Numbered from the stretch's first letter, positions 47,183 through 56,333 are shown. The stretch: 64,000 nucleotides of DNA from Klebsiella spallanzanii (GCF_902158555.1 NZ_CABGGS010000023.1:496001-560000), one strand, 5' to 3'. A program made the numbers and translations. Notes: generated by a model not told the origin, from the sequence alone.

Positions 47183-47602
47183 ATGCAATATTCGGTAAAA
47201 ATTGGACAGTATGATGGAGCTGGCCTGCAGTGCATGGTTGAAAGCGCTGACTGGTTTGTCGGAATAAAAAACTGGAAACCCGAAAATGATATCCAGTATA
47301 TCGATACGCTAGAACGCCATTTATTAACTGACGAGGTTTTCATTTTGTTAGATGGGAAATGTACTCTGCTGGTTATTGATGAAAATGATAGCGCAAAATT
47401 TCATTTTCAATATATTTCAATGGAACCTTATAAGGTGTACTGCATCCCGAAAGGTGCCTGGCACAATACGATTACCTGGCCAGGCGTCAAGCTGGCGTTG
47501 ATCGAAAATCGTAACACCAGCGTGGAGAACAGCGAGTTTATGCTGTTAAGCCGCGCTATGCGCGAGCAAATAATCTCTGCGCTGGCATCACCTGTTAGCT
47601 AA
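47183..47602 (+). CDS. Small cupin-fold protein
   Basis: 139-residue protein with a cupin-like pattern: HLLTDEVFILLDGKCTLLV (motif 1) and VYCIPKGAWHNTITW (motif 2 with PxGxWH). Metal ligands may include Glu51 and His94. Last gene of the PTS operon, after a G+C-rich hairpin and with a strong GGGAGGA site. Small cupins can be sugar or sugar-phosphate isomerases, which would fit between a PTS and an aldolase, but this is inference. Confidence 0.72.
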   Translation: MQYSVKIGQYDGAGLQCMVESADWFVGIKNWKPENDIQYIDTLERHLLTDEVFILLDGKCTLLVIDENDSAKFHFQYISMEPYKVYCIPKGAWHNTITWPGVKLALIENRNTSVENSEFMLLSRAMREQIISALASPVS

Positions 47603-47606
47603 GACA

Positions 47607-48815
47607 TCAACGGAGTTCTCCGCAAGCGCGAGCGATGCTCTGACAGGCTGAGTCCAGCAGGGCATCATCCAGCGCGTAAGCCAGACGCAGATACCCTGGT
47701 GCGCCAAATGCCGTCCCGGGTAGAGTGGCAACATGAGCTTCGGTTAACAGGTAATCGGCAACCGCAACGTCATCATTGAGCTGAACGCCTGCGGGGGTTG
47801 ATTTACCGATAAGGCCGGAACAATTTGCGAAGATATAAAATGCGGCCTGCGGCGCGCTGGCGCTTAGCCCATCGACCTGGTCTATCATCGCCATCACTCG
47901 ATCGCGGCGCCTGACGAGGATGGCCTGCCACTGCGGCAGAAAATCGGCGGGTTGGGTCAGCGCGGCAACGCCCGCAGCTTGCGCGAGCGAACAAGGATTG
48001 GAGGTGCTTTGCGATTGAAGAATCGTCATTGCAGAAATTAACCAGGCAGGCCCGGCGGCATAGCCCAGGCGCCAGCCGGTCATGGAAAACCCTTTGGAGA
48101 GACCATTCACCGTCAAGATACGCTCACGCAGCGCTGGCGCAACCTGAGCCAGCGTGCAGAAAGGTGCGCCGTCGTAGCGCAGCGCCTCATAAATATCGTC
48201 CGCCAGAATCAGTACCTGCGGTGCGGCCTGCAGTATTTTCGCCAGCGCTTGCAGCTCCTCGCGGCTATACAGCGCACCCGTTGGATTGGATGGGGAGTTG
48301 AGGATAAGCCAGCGGGTACGCGGAGTAATGGCTGCGGCCAGAGACTGCGGCGTCAGCTTCCAGCCATTTTGTTCCTGGGTTGCAACGATGACGGGCTCGC
48401 CATCCGCCAGCGCTACCATATCGGGATAGGAAACCCAGTAAGGTGCGGGAATAATAGCTTCCAGACCGCTGCTCAGCGTGGCCTGTAGCGCATTAAAAAT
48501 CAGCTGCTTAGCACCTGTGCCGGCAATAATCTCCTGAGAGGTGAAGCGCAGGTCATTGTCACGGGTGAATTTATCAATAATGGCGGCTTTAAGGGCGGCG
48601 GTGCCGCCGACCGCGGTGTACTTTGTTTCACCTTGACGGATAGCGTCGATACCCGCCTGGCCAATCGCCGCAGGCGTAGCAAAGTCCAGTTCACCGAGGC
48701 CAAGACTAATAATGTCGATTTTCTGCTGCTGCAGGGTACGGACCCGGTCGGCGATGGCCGCCGTCGGCGAAGGGCGAACTCGCCGCATACGCGGCGCGAG
48801 AAATTGTGCTGACAT
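47607..48815 (-). CDS. PLP-dependent aminotransferase (class I/II, AspC-like)
   Basis: Fold-type I aminotransferase, 402 residues, with SPSNPTG (about 174-180), ADDIYEAL and the PLP lysine Lys241 in NGLSKGFSMTGWRLGY. Likely partner 2-oxoglutarate or oxaloacetate by family. The ATG at 48815 follows AAGAGAG; the frame continues upstream through the neighbouring lyase gene and is not coding there. It lies downstream of the DHDPS-like gene on the leftward arm of the catabolic island and converges on the cupin gene. Confidence 0.87.
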   Translation of the reverse strand: MSAQFLAPRMRRVRPSPTAAIADRVRTLQQQKIDIISLGLGELDFATPAAIGQAGIDAIRQGETKYTAVGGTAALKAAIIDKFTRDNDLRFTSQEIIAGTGAKQLIFNALQATLSSGLEAIIPAPYWVSYPDMVALADGEPVIVATQEQNGWKLTPQSLAAAITPRTRWLILNSPSNPTGALYSREELQALAKILQAAPQVLILADDIYEALRYDGAPFCTLAQVAPALRERILTVNGLSKGFSMTGWRLGYAAGPAWLISAMTILQSQSTSNPCSLAQAAGVAALTQPADFLPQWQAILVRRRDRVMAMIDQVDGLSASAPQAAFYIFANCSGLIGKSTPAGVQLNDDVAVADYLLTEAHVATLPGTAFGAPGYLRLAYALDDALLDSACQSIARACGELR

Positions 48816-48877
48816 AGTGCTCTCTTTGGTTAGACGCCGCATTTCATCGCGCGGCGTATTCGTTTGTTTCAGGGGAT

Positions 48878-49801
48878 TCAGGCCGGTAGCGAGACGCCGC
48901 TGCGGGCATCGGCGGCGAGTCGCTGAAGCTCCGCCTGGGTTTCGGCAATCACCTCCGGGGTAACATCGACTAGCGGTGAACGTACATGTCCGCCGTTGAA
49001 GCCGCGCAGATTCATTGCTGCCTTCACCAGCTGCGGCTGGCCATGGCGACGCGCAAGAGCACGGAAGCCGTACCATAGGCGGTGCAGCTCTCTGGCGGCG
49101 ATGGCATCGCCTCGCTCCAGCGCACGGAAACTGGCTAATACCAGCTCAGGCAGCGCACCGCTGTTGGTCGTGCTTATCCCATCGAAACCGCACATCATTG
49201 GGCCTAAAAATGCCAGGTCTGAAGCGCAGAACAGGCGCAGACGCCCGGACAACCGGTTGGCGATTTGGTCAATAACGGTTGGACTCAGGTCGCCTTGTTT
49301 GATGCCTACAACCTGCGGAATATCTGCCAACTGCTCCAGAAGCGCAGGAGGGAGGGTAATGCCGATACCCGGCGCGTTGTATACCAGAATCCCGGTTTTA
49401 GATAACGGCGCCATTTGTTGGAAAAAATTCACGATTTGCGTATCGGTGACTTCGGAAACAAAAGGCGGCGTAACCATCGGCAGGCCGCCGAGATCGCCTG
49501 CCAGCGTGGTTAATTCACGGACTACCCGGGCATCGGAGCCTGCGCTGCACAGCATCACCGGAACGCGATCGCCGACAACCTGCATCACGTGACGGAAAAT
49601 GGTTGCTCGCTCCTCAGGGCTCAGCGCCGGGAATTCGCCGTAGGTTCCGCCTATCAGGACGCCGTCATAGCCGAGGTCAATGACGCGCTCGATATTGGCG
49701 GCCAGACCGGCGAAATCAATCTCTCCCTGTTCGGTAAAAGGGGTCACGGTAATATTGAAGATCCCGCGTAGTCTTTCACGGCATTCAATCCTGTCTTTCA
49801 T
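48878..49801 (-). CDS. DHDPS/NAL-family lyase (leftward arm)
   Basis: Class I aldolase/dehydratase of the dihydrodipicolinate synthase family, 307 residues. The Schiff-base lysine is Lys168 (VVGIKQGD) and the proton-relay Tyr141 (LVYNAPG) is intact; the GTTGE motif appears as GGTYGE. Family members act on pyruvate-type or keto-acid substrates, including deamination of pyrroline carboxylates. TAAGGAGAG ribosome site. It precedes the aminotransferase in the same direction. Confidence 0.85.
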   Translation of the reverse strand: MKDRIECRERLRGIFNITVTPFTEQGEIDFAGLAANIERVIDLGYDGVLIGGTYGEFPALSPEERATIFRHVMQVVGDRVPVMLCSAGSDARVVRELTTLAGDLGGLPMVTPPFVSEVTDTQIVNFFQQMAPLSKTGILVYNAPGIGITLPPALLEQLADIPQVVGIKQGDLSPTVIDQIANRLSGRLRLFCASDLAFLGPMMCGFDGISTTNSGALPELVLASFRALERGDAIAARELHRLWYGFRALARRHGQPQLVKAAMNLRGFNGGHVRSPLVDVTPEVIAETQAELQRLAADARSGVSLPA

Positions 49802-49818
49802 CTCTCTCTCCTTAACTG

Positions 49819-49839
49819 GTCATGCCACGACGGCATGAC
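49819..49839. promoter_or_regulatory. Inverted repeat upstream of the DHDPS-like gene
   Basis: GTCATGCC / GGCATGAC with a 5-bp spacer, 18 bp upstream of the gene's start codon. It may be an operator or leader hairpin. The remaining gap to 49932 also holds a TGCAAATGCGCAC / GTGCGCAT imperfect dyad. Confidence 0.35.
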
Positions 49840-49932
49840 GATGGTCTGGTGGTTGGTGACCGGCGGCTGCCTGTCGATGGTGCAAATGCGCACGATAAGT
49901 GCGCATCATTTGTGCATTTATGTTGCAACGGC

Positions 49933-50709
49933 TTATAGATGACTCAGCTGGCTGAGCGGGCGAATGACGACGCCAGCGGCGGTCAGACGTTCGCGCAGCG
50001 TGCGGGCGATGGCCACGCCCTGCGGGTTATCGCCATGGACGCATAGGGTATGAACGGGCATTGGGATTTTGACCCCGCTAATGGTACGAATCGCTTGTTC
50101 TTCAATCATTTGTAGCGCACGACTGGCGGCGCGTTCGGGGTCGCGGATAATGGCGTCCGGCAAATGTCGCGGCAGAGTCAATCCGTTTTCACCGTAGCTG
50201 CGGTCGGCGAACACTTCACAGGCGACGCGCAGCCCGGCCTTGCGCGCCGCGCGTTCTGTCGCATTGTGCGGCGTAGTGACCAGCACCAGCTGGCGGTCCA
50301 CGGCGAGAATAGCGCTGACGATGGCTTCCGATAAGGCATCGTCGGTGAAGGCCTGGGTAGCCATTGCGCCGTGTAGCTTGACGTGGGTCATCATATGACC
50401 GCAGACCCGCGCCATGGCCTGCATGGCGCCCAGTTGGTACACCACCATTTTACCAACGTCCGCTGGGCTATCACCGGTAATCGTGCGCCTGCCAAAACCC
50501 CAAAGATCAAGAAACCCCGGATGGGCCCCGACGTCCAGCCCGCGCGCTCTGGCATGGGTGATAGTGCGGTGCATCACCAGCGCATCGCCGGCGTGAAAAC
50601 CACAGGCGACGTTGGCTGAGGTCACCAGATCCAGCATGGCTTCATCGTCGCCAACGCTGAATTGACCAAAACTTTCACCCAGATCTGAATTCAGGTCCAC
50701 TTCTTGCAT
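49933..50709 (-). CDS. pxpA: 5-oxoprolinase subunit PxpA-like (LamB/YcsF family)
   Basis: LamB/YcsF-family protein, 258 residues, homologous to PxpA, which with PxpB and PxpC hydrolyses 5-oxoproline using ATP. DLNSDLGESFG, ANVACGFHAGDA, HPGFLDLWGFGRR and VHGDNP are family landmarks. The ATG at 50709 follows GAGGAG; the longer frame is not supported. Unlike E. coli pxpBCA it is divergent from pxpB/pxpC, which lie behind an ABC transporter on the other arm. An alternative lactam or cyclic amide substrate is possible. Confidence 0.87.
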   Translation of the reverse strand: MQEVDLNSDLGESFGQFSVGDDEAMLDLVTSANVACGFHAGDALVMHRTITHARARGLDVGAHPGFLDLWGFGRRTITGDSPADVGKMVVYQLGAMQAMARVCGHMMTHVKLHGAMATQAFTDDALSEAIVSAILAVDRQLVLVTTPHNATERAARKAGLRVACEVFADRSYGENGLTLPRHLPDAIIRDPERAASRALQMIEEQAIRTISGVKIPMPVHTLCVHGDNPQGVAIARTLRERLTAAGVVIRPLSQLSHL

Positions 50710-50727
50710 GATTACTCCTCGAGACAG

Positions 50728-50739
50728 TTGGTATACCAA
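50728..50739. promoter_or_regulatory. FadR-type GntR operator in the divergent promoter region
   Basis: TTGGTATACCAA is a perfect 12-bp palindrome with the TGGT/ACCA half-sites of GntR (FadR subfamily) regulators. It lies 18 bp upstream of pxpA and about 95 bp upstream of the divergent ABC operon. The FCD-type GntR gene at 56330 is the natural candidate to bind it. Confidence 0.6.
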
Positions 50740-50834
50740 ATGCATGCAATGAGAATGCCAAAGGGTAAAAGCCAAAATGACGTCGCTGGCGAATGTGCCG
50801 ATGAGCGAATGTTTAACCAGGAGAGAGTGAGCAG

Positions 50835-51884
50835 ATGAAACCATCGATCAAAGCAGGCTGTCTGACATTGGGCCTGTTGACCATGAGCTATAGCCTGTCC
50901 GCCAGCGCGGATGAGCTCTATTTTGCTAGCTGGGGCGGAGCCTATCAGGATGCGATTCGTGAAGCCTGGCTGAAGCCCTTCAATAAAGAAACCGGTATTG
51001 ATGTCGTGGAAGATACCGACCCGCAGGTCAGTAAACTAAAAGCCATGCAGGATACCGATACTGTGTCATGGGATGTGGTGACGGAGAATAGCTCGCGCCT
51101 GGCTCGCGGCATTAAGCTCGGGGTATTTGAAAAGATCACCCCAGAAATGGTCAATCAGCAGCATGTTATCCCCGGCGCGCGTAATGATTACGGCGTCCCG
51201 TCTGAGATTTTCTCCACCCTGATAGGCTTCTCAAGCAAGGTCTTCCCGGAGGGGAAACCGCAGCCGAAAACCTTCGCTGATTTTTGGGATGTGAAGAAAT
51301 TCCCCGGTAAACGCACCTTGCAGGATGAACCGGCTACGGTTATCGAAGCCGCGCTCATTGCCGATGGCGTCAAGCCGGAAGATGTCTATAAAACGCTCAG
51401 CACCCCGGAGGGGGTCGATCGGGCGATGAACCAGATTAAGAAAATCAAACCCTATGTGGCGAAATGGTGGAAGAGCGGCGCGGAACCGGTGCAGGCGCTC
51501 TCCAGCGGTGAAGTGGTGATGGCTTTAGGCTGGAACGGCCGCTTCCAGTCGGGTATTGACTCTGGCGTGCCGATCAAAATGTCATGGGATGATTCTGTCG
51601 CGCAGGTTGGCTACTTTGCACTGGTCAAAGGGGCCCACAACCGCGACGCGGCGCTGAAGCTACTCAACTATATTATTTCGCCGCAGCATCAGGCTGAGTT
51701 CAGTAAGTACATCGCCTATGGCCCGACCACCAGCGAGGCGATGCAATACATCGACAAAGCGCGTCAGGAACGTTTGCCGTCCACCCCGGAACGATTGCAG
51801 CACACTCTGTTTATGGATGCCGGATGGTGGGACAAAAATGGCCCCGCCATCATTGAGCGCTACAACCAGGTGCGTGCGCAATAA
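50835..51884 (+). CDS. ABC solute-binding protein (spermidine/putrescine type)
   Basis: Periplasmic binding protein of the PotD class, 349 residues. The signal peptide is cleaved near SASA-D (residues 22-26). FASWGGAYQDAIREAW at the mature N-terminus, QDEPATVIEAAL and LGWNGRFQSG are typical of the family. The ligand is unknown, but the island's enzymes suggest an amino-acid derivative. AGGAGAG site. It heads the rightward arm and is followed by a stem-loop. Confidence 0.88.
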   Translation: MKPSIKAGCLTLGLLTMSYSLSASADELYFASWGGAYQDAIREAWLKPFNKETGIDVVEDTDPQVSKLKAMQDTDTVSWDVVTENSSRLARGIKLGVFEKITPEMVNQQHVIPGARNDYGVPSEIFSTLIGFSSKVFPEGKPQPKTFADFWDVKKFPGKRTLQDEPATVIEAALIADGVKPEDVYKTLSTPEGVDRAMNQIKKIKPYVAKWWKSGAEPVQALSSGEVVMALGWNGRFQSGIDSGVPIKMSWDDSVAQVGYFALVKGAHNRDAALKLLNYIISPQHQAEFSKYIAYGPTTSEAMQYIDKARQERLPSTPERLQHTLFMDAGWWDKNGPAIIERYNQVRAQ

Positions 51885-51924
51885 CGGCGCGCGAAACATA
51901 AGTTGATTCAGTGAGTCACTGGGC

Positions 51925-51954
51925 GGACGGGGTACCTCTGACGGTGCCTCGTCC
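51925..51954 (+). other. Stem-loop after the binding-protein gene
   Basis: GGACGGGGTACC / GGTGCCTCGTCC form an imperfect 12-bp stem (two mismatched or wobble pairs) with a 6-nt loop 40 bp after the stop codon. Such hairpins often keep binding-protein mRNA more abundant than the downstream transporter genes. Confidence 0.5.
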
Positions 51955-51969
51955 AGAACGGAGTGTGTT

Positions 51970-53679
51970 ATGGTGGCAACGATATTGACCGACAACCTTA
52001 CCCCATCCCGGCGGATCCGATGGCCCGGGCTGGCCCTCGTGGCGACGCTACCGTTGCTGCTTTTTTTACTCCTGTTTTTTGTCTGGCCGATTGCCGGACT
52101 GCTTAAACAAGGTTTCCTGGCACAGGGGCACTTTAGTCTCGAAAACTATCTCCACCTGTGGGATACGCCCATTTATCGCATCGTGCTGGAAAATACCTTT
52201 GTGATCGCCATGGCGGTGACGATCGGCTGCATTGTGATGAGCTACCCGCTGGCCTGGCTGATGGCCTCGGTGCGTCCGGCGATGGCGAAGCTGCTGTTCT
52301 TCGCCGTTCTGCTTCCGTTCTGGTCCAGCGCTCTGGTGCGCACCTCGGCGTGGATAGCATTGTTGCAGCAAAACGGCCCGCTGAATAATCTGTTGATGAC
52401 CCTGCAAATTACTTCACAGCCGGTGGCATTTCTCTATAACTTTACCGGCGTGCTGATTGGTATGGTTCATGTTCTGATGCCCTTCGTGGTGCTGCCGCTT
52501 TACGCCTCATTCCGTTCGCTGGACAGCTCATTGCTGCAGGCGGCGCAAAGTTTAGGCGCGGATTCGCTAAGCGTATTTACCCGCATCATCCTGCCGCTGA
52601 CGCGTCCTGGCGTTGTCGCGGGTGCGGTCATCGTATTTATGAACGCCGTCGGTTACTACATCACGCCGTCGCTGATGGGCGGACCGGCACAGCGCATGGT
52701 TGCGGAGCTTATTTCGCATAATATTACCGACGAGCTGAACTGGGGGATCGCCGCCGCGCTGGCCTGCGTATTGCTGATCACCACGCTGGTCGCGCTATGG
52801 CTGTTTAATCGCCTGTTTGGTCTCGATAAGCTGATGGGGGGTTCCAGCGGTAAAGGGAGCCAGTCAGTTGTCGTGACGCAGCGCAGCGGCGGTGGGCGTA
52901 TTAGCGCAGGCGCAGGCGTGCTGGTGGCGCTATTTCTTATCCTGCCGATTGTTGTCGTTATTCCAATGAGTTTCGGTACCGCCAGCTTCCCTACGTTTCC
53001 CCCTGCTGAATACGGCGTACGCTGGTACGTGAACTTTTTTACCGACCGTAAATGGATGCTGGCGCTGGGCGAGAGCGTGCGGATTGGGCTGATTGTCACC
53101 ATTTTATCGATGGTGCTGGGGGCGACCGCCGCGATGGGGATCCATAAGCTCCGTTCGCCGCGCAAAAGCTGGTTGGAAACGTTGTTTATCGTTCCCATGT
53201 CGGTGCCAGCCATTATTACTGCCGTCTCGCTTTATTATTTGTGCGGACCATTAGGACTGATCAACAACTCGGTGGCGCTGATCCTCGGCCATACCGTTCT
53301 GGCTACCCCTTATACCTTTATTACGTTACGTGCAGCGCTCAAAGGATTTGATCCCAGCCTTGAGTTGGCGGCCTATAGCCTCGGGGCCAAACCCTGGCAG
53401 ATGTTTCGCCGCGTGATGTTGCCGCTTCTGCTCCCCGGCATGATTGGCGGGGCAGTGTTTGCCTTCGTAACCTCATTTGACGACGTTGTGATGTCGCTAT
53501 TTCTCACCACTATCCGTAATCGAACCTTGCCGAAACTGATGTATGAAGGACTGGCGTTCGATTTTGACCCGACGGTGATCTCGGCTTCCTGCGTACTGAT
53601 CGCGGCGACGGCGGGGATCCTGATTTTGCAGAGCCTGGTAAAACGTAATGGAGGCAAACATGCGTCAAATGCAGGGTAA
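51970..53679 (+). CDS. Fused ABC permease (PotB- and PotC-like domains in one chain)
   Basis: 569-residue protein with two complete permease domains of the spermidine/putrescine-type: the first around 70-280 with EAA loop AAQSLGADSLSVFTRIILPL, the second around 355-560 with AAYSLGAKPWQMFRRVMLPL. Normally PotB and PotC are separate proteins of about 280 residues, so this is a genuine fusion, as its length also indicates. It has a weak start context and overlaps the ATPase start region. Confidence 0.88.
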   Translation: MVATILTDNLTPSRRIRWPGLALVATLPLLLFLLLFFVWPIAGLLKQGFLAQGHFSLENYLHLWDTPIYRIVLENTFVIAMAVTIGCIVMSYPLAWLMASVRPAMAKLLFFAVLLPFWSSALVRTSAWIALLQQNGPLNNLLMTLQITSQPVAFLYNFTGVLIGMVHVLMPFVVLPLYASFRSLDSSLLQAAQSLGADSLSVFTRIILPLTRPGVVAGAVIVFMNAVGYYITPSLMGGPAQRMVAELISHNITDELNWGIAAALACVLLITTLVALWLFNRLFGLDKLMGGSSGKGSQSVVVTQRSGGGRISAGAGVLVALFLILPIVVVIPMSFGTASFPTFPPAEYGVRWYVNFFTDRKWMLALGESVRIGLIVTILSMVLGATAAMGIHKLRSPRKSWLETLFIVPMSVPAIITAVSLYYLCGPLGLINNSVALILGHTVLATPYTFITLRAALKGFDPSLELAAYSLGAKPWQMFRRVMLPLLLPGMIGGAVFAFVTSFDDVVMSLFLTTIRNRTLPKLMYEGLAFDFDPTVISASCVLIAATAGILILQSLVKRNGGKHASNAG

Positions 53680-54661
53680 AGATGTCACTCTTAACGCCAT
53701 TCGCAAAACCTACGGTTCCACGGTCGCGCTGCCGCGTATCGATCTTCAGGTGGCGCGCGGCGAGTTCTGTACGCTGCTGGGTGCTTCCGGCTCCGGGAAA
53801 ACGACGCTGCTGAAAGTGATTGCCGGGTTTGAACGCCCTGATAGCGGCAGCGTTCAGATTGCCGGTAAGGATGTGACTCGCGAGCCAATTTCCGACCGCA
53901 ACATCGGCATGGTGTTCCAGAACTATGCGCTTTTTCCGCATATGTCCGTATTTGAGAACGTCGCCTTTCCATTACGTATGCGCCGCCTGGCGAAGGTCGA
54001 TATTGAACGGCGGGTTGGTGAGGCACTGGCGCTGGTCAGTCTTGACACGTTTCGTAAACGCCTGCCCGGAGAGCTCTCCGGTGGCCAGCAGCAGCGCGCC
54101 GCGTTGGCCAGGGCGCTGGTGTTCAATCCGGATATTTTGCTCATGGATGAACCGCTTGGCGCGCTGGATAAAAATTTACGTCAGTCGATTCAGATTCAGA
54201 TTAAGCAGTTGCATCAGGAACTGGGCCTGACGGTGGTCTTTGTCACTCACGATCAGGAAGAAGCGATGAATCTCTCCGATCGGATAATCATTATGGATAA
54301 AGGGGAGATTGTTGGCGATGGTTCTCCGCAGACCCTTTATCGCCAGCCTGATAGCCGCTTTGTCGCCGGTTTTCTCGGTGAGTGTAATTTCATTCCCGGC
54401 GAGCGCGACGGGACGCTGGGCATCCGGCCCGAGCATATGCTGGTTGGCCGCGCCAGCGAGAGGGCGCCCCGACGCTATCAGGGCAACATTGTGATGGCCA
54501 CCTTTTGCGGTCTGCACTGGAAGCTATTGATTGAGTATCAGGGGCAGATGGTGGTGGCCTACGCGCCGGTCGATCTCCCGCCTGAGGAGCGCCATTCTGG
54601 CCAGACCATCAGCTTTGGCTTTCAGCCGGAACTGGCGATGACCTTCAGGGAGTCCGCGTGA
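53660..54661 (+). CDS. ABC transporter ATP-binding protein (PotA type)
   Basis: 333-residue ATPase: Walker A GASGSGKTT, LSGGQQQRAALARAL signature, LLMDEPLGALD Walker B, VTHD H-loop, and a C-terminal OB-type regulatory domain (TOBE). The ATG at 53660 follows GGAGG at 5 bp; an ATG at 53648 lies within that site. It overlaps the end of the fused permease gene and its end overlaps pxpB. Confidence 0.9.
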   Translation: MRQMQGKDVTLNAIRKTYGSTVALPRIDLQVARGEFCTLLGASGSGKTTLLKVIAGFERPDSGSVQIAGKDVTREPISDRNIGMVFQNYALFPHMSVFENVAFPLRMRRLAKVDIERRVGEALALVSLDTFRKRLPGELSGGQQQRAALARALVFNPDILLMDEPLGALDKNLRQSIQIQIKQLHQELGLTVVFVTHDQEEAMNLSDRIIIMDKGEIVGDGSPQTLYRQPDSRFVAGFLGECNFIPGERDGTLGIRPEHMLVGRASERAPRRYQGNIVMATFCGLHWKLLIEYQGQMVVAYAPVDLPPEERHSGQTISFGFQPELAMTFRESA

Positions 54662-55374
54662 ACGGTTATCCACGTTTTATCGCGGTGGGCGAACTGGCCC
54701 TATTAGTTGAATTCGGCGACCGTATCGACAACCAACTGAATGCCCGGGTACTGGCGCTGGCGGCAGCGTTGAACGGTACGACCGGCGTGAGCGAAATTAT
54801 TCCCACCTATCGCTCCCTGACCGTGGTGTTTGACCCATTAACGGTGACCTGTATTGAGCTTTGTGAACGCGTGACGCTTCTGCTTAATCAGCTTCCTGCT
54901 ACACATTTAGCGCGTCGCCGCTGGCGCGTGCCGGTGTGCTATGGCGGCGAGTATGGCGAAGATTTGCCTGCGCTGGCGCAGGGACATGGGCTCAGCCCGG
55001 AGCAGGTGATTGATATACACAGCAGCGCGCGTTATCGGGTTTATATGGTGGGCTTTATGCCGGGATTTGCCTATCTCGGTGGTCTGCCTGAATTGCTGCA
55101 TACCCCGCGTCGTTCATCGCCGCGTGCGATGACGCCGGCGTCCAGTATCAATATCGGCGGCCAGCAGACGGCAATCAGCTCGGTAGCAGGCCCCAGCGGT
55201 TGGCACCTTATTGGCCGGACACCCTGGCGTTCATTTGATCCGCTGCGGCAAAGACCATTTTTGTTTCAGGCCGGGGATGAAGTTGGCTTTATGCCCATTA
55301 CTCCGGCGGAGTTCGCCCGTCTGAGCGACAAGTGCCGAGCAGCGGATTGGTACCCTGAGCCGGAGGTAGCGTGA
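54658..55374 (+). CDS. pxpB: 5-oxoprolinase subunit PxpB-like (KipI family)
   Basis: KipI/AHS1-family protein, 238 residues, with the family motif GFMPGFAYLGGLP and the PRxSPRAxTPASS stretch (substrate-site arginine region). Start GTG overlaps the ATPase stop (GTGA). Partner of PxpC and PxpA in ATP-dependent 5-oxoproline hydrolysis in E. coli. Confidence 0.9.
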   Translation: MNGYPRFIAVGELALLVEFGDRIDNQLNARVLALAAALNGTTGVSEIIPTYRSLTVVFDPLTVTCIELCERVTLLLNQLPATHLARRRWRVPVCYGGEYGEDLPALAQGHGLSPEQVIDIHSSARYRVYMVGFMPGFAYLGGLPELLHTPRRSSPRAMTPASSINIGGQQTAISSVAGPSGWHLIGRTPWRSFDPLRQRPFLFQAGDEVGFMPITPAEFARLSDKCRAADWYPEPEVA

Positions 55375-56333
55375 TGCGCTGGCTGGAAGTTATCTCTCCA
55401 GGATTATTGACCACCGTGCAGGATGAGGGGCGTCGTGGTTTTGCGCATTTGGGCGTACCGGCATCCGGGCCGATGGACATGATTGCGTTTCGATTAGCGA
55501 ATGCCGTCGTTGGAAACGGACCGGAATGCGCGGCGCTGGAATTAACCGCGCTTGGTGGGCGATACCGGGTGATGGGTGGCGAATGCATCCTGTGCCTCGG
55601 CGGGGCAGTCGATGCACAGGCTGATGGTCGGGTGCTGGAGCCCTGGGTTGGTCATCGGCTGGCGGAGGGCAGCGAACTGGTCGTTGGGCGCATACAGCGC
55701 GGGCTGCGCGCCTATCTGGCTTTGGCTGGCGGTATCGATGTGGAGCCTATTTTGGGCAGCCGCGCTACGCTGACCCGGGCGTCGCTTGGTGGTCTGAATG
55801 GGCGAGCGGTGGCAAAAGGCGATCGCTTGCCTCTGGCGGAAAAAACCGTTGTCGGACGTCGCCGCTGTTTGCACGCGTATCTGACATCGTTGTACAGCAG
55901 CGGCCCGCTATCGGTGGTCATGGGGCCGCAGCAGGAGGCTTTTACCGAAGCCTCGCTGCTCACGTTTTTGCATGGGCGCTATCGAGTTAGCGCCCATGCG
56001 GACCGGATGGGGTACCGGATGGTGGGCCCGGCGCTGGCGCATTTGTACGGGGCCGATATGGTTTCCGATGCGGTGGTGCCCGGGAGCATTCAGGTTCCTG
56101 GTAATGGTCAGCCGATTATTGCGTTGCACGATCGTCAGACCACGGGAGGGTATCCAAAAATTGCCACCTTAATTGGGGCAGATCTGCCGCGCGTTGGGCA
56201 ACTGCGGCCGGGGCAGAGCGTGGCGTTTCGTGCGATTACCGTATCGGAAGGCGTTGCGCGCTGGCGGCGTTTGCAAGAGGGCATCGCCGCCTGTTTACAG
56301 CATATTCAATCAACGGAAGTGAGCTGGCTATGA
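55374..56333 (+). CDS. pxpC: 5-oxoprolinase subunit PxpC-like (KipA family)
   Basis: KipA/AHS2-family biotin-dependent-carboxyltransferase-like protein, 319 residues. Family landmarks TTVQDEGRRGFAHLGVPASGPMD and DRMGYRMVG plus ALHDRQTTGGYPKIA are present. The ATG at 55374 fits the GGAGGT site better than the preceding GTG. It follows pxpB directly and overlaps the GntR gene (ATGA). Confidence 0.9.
   Translation: MRWLEVISPGLLTTVQDEGRRGFAHLGVPASGPMDMIAFRLANAVVGNGPECAALELTALGGRYRVMGGECILCLGGAVDAQADGRVLEPWVGHRLAEGSELVVGRIQRGLRAYLALAGGIDVEPILGSRATLTRASLGGLNGRAVAKGDRLPLAEKTVVGRRRCLHAYLTSLYSSGPLSVVMGPQQEAFTEASLLTFLHGRYRVSAHADRMGYRMVGPALAHLYGADMVSDAVVPGSIQVPGNGQPIIALHDRQTTGGYPKIATLIGADLPRVGQLRPGQSVAFRAITVSEGVARWRRLQEGIAACLQHIQSTEVSWL

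Noticed and set aside
48816-49076. N-terminal extension of the aminotransferase frame
   Set aside because: It overlaps the downstream end of the DHDPS-like gene, has no family similarity and is Arg/Cys-rich; the ATG at 48815 has a ribosome site and the normal N-terminus.
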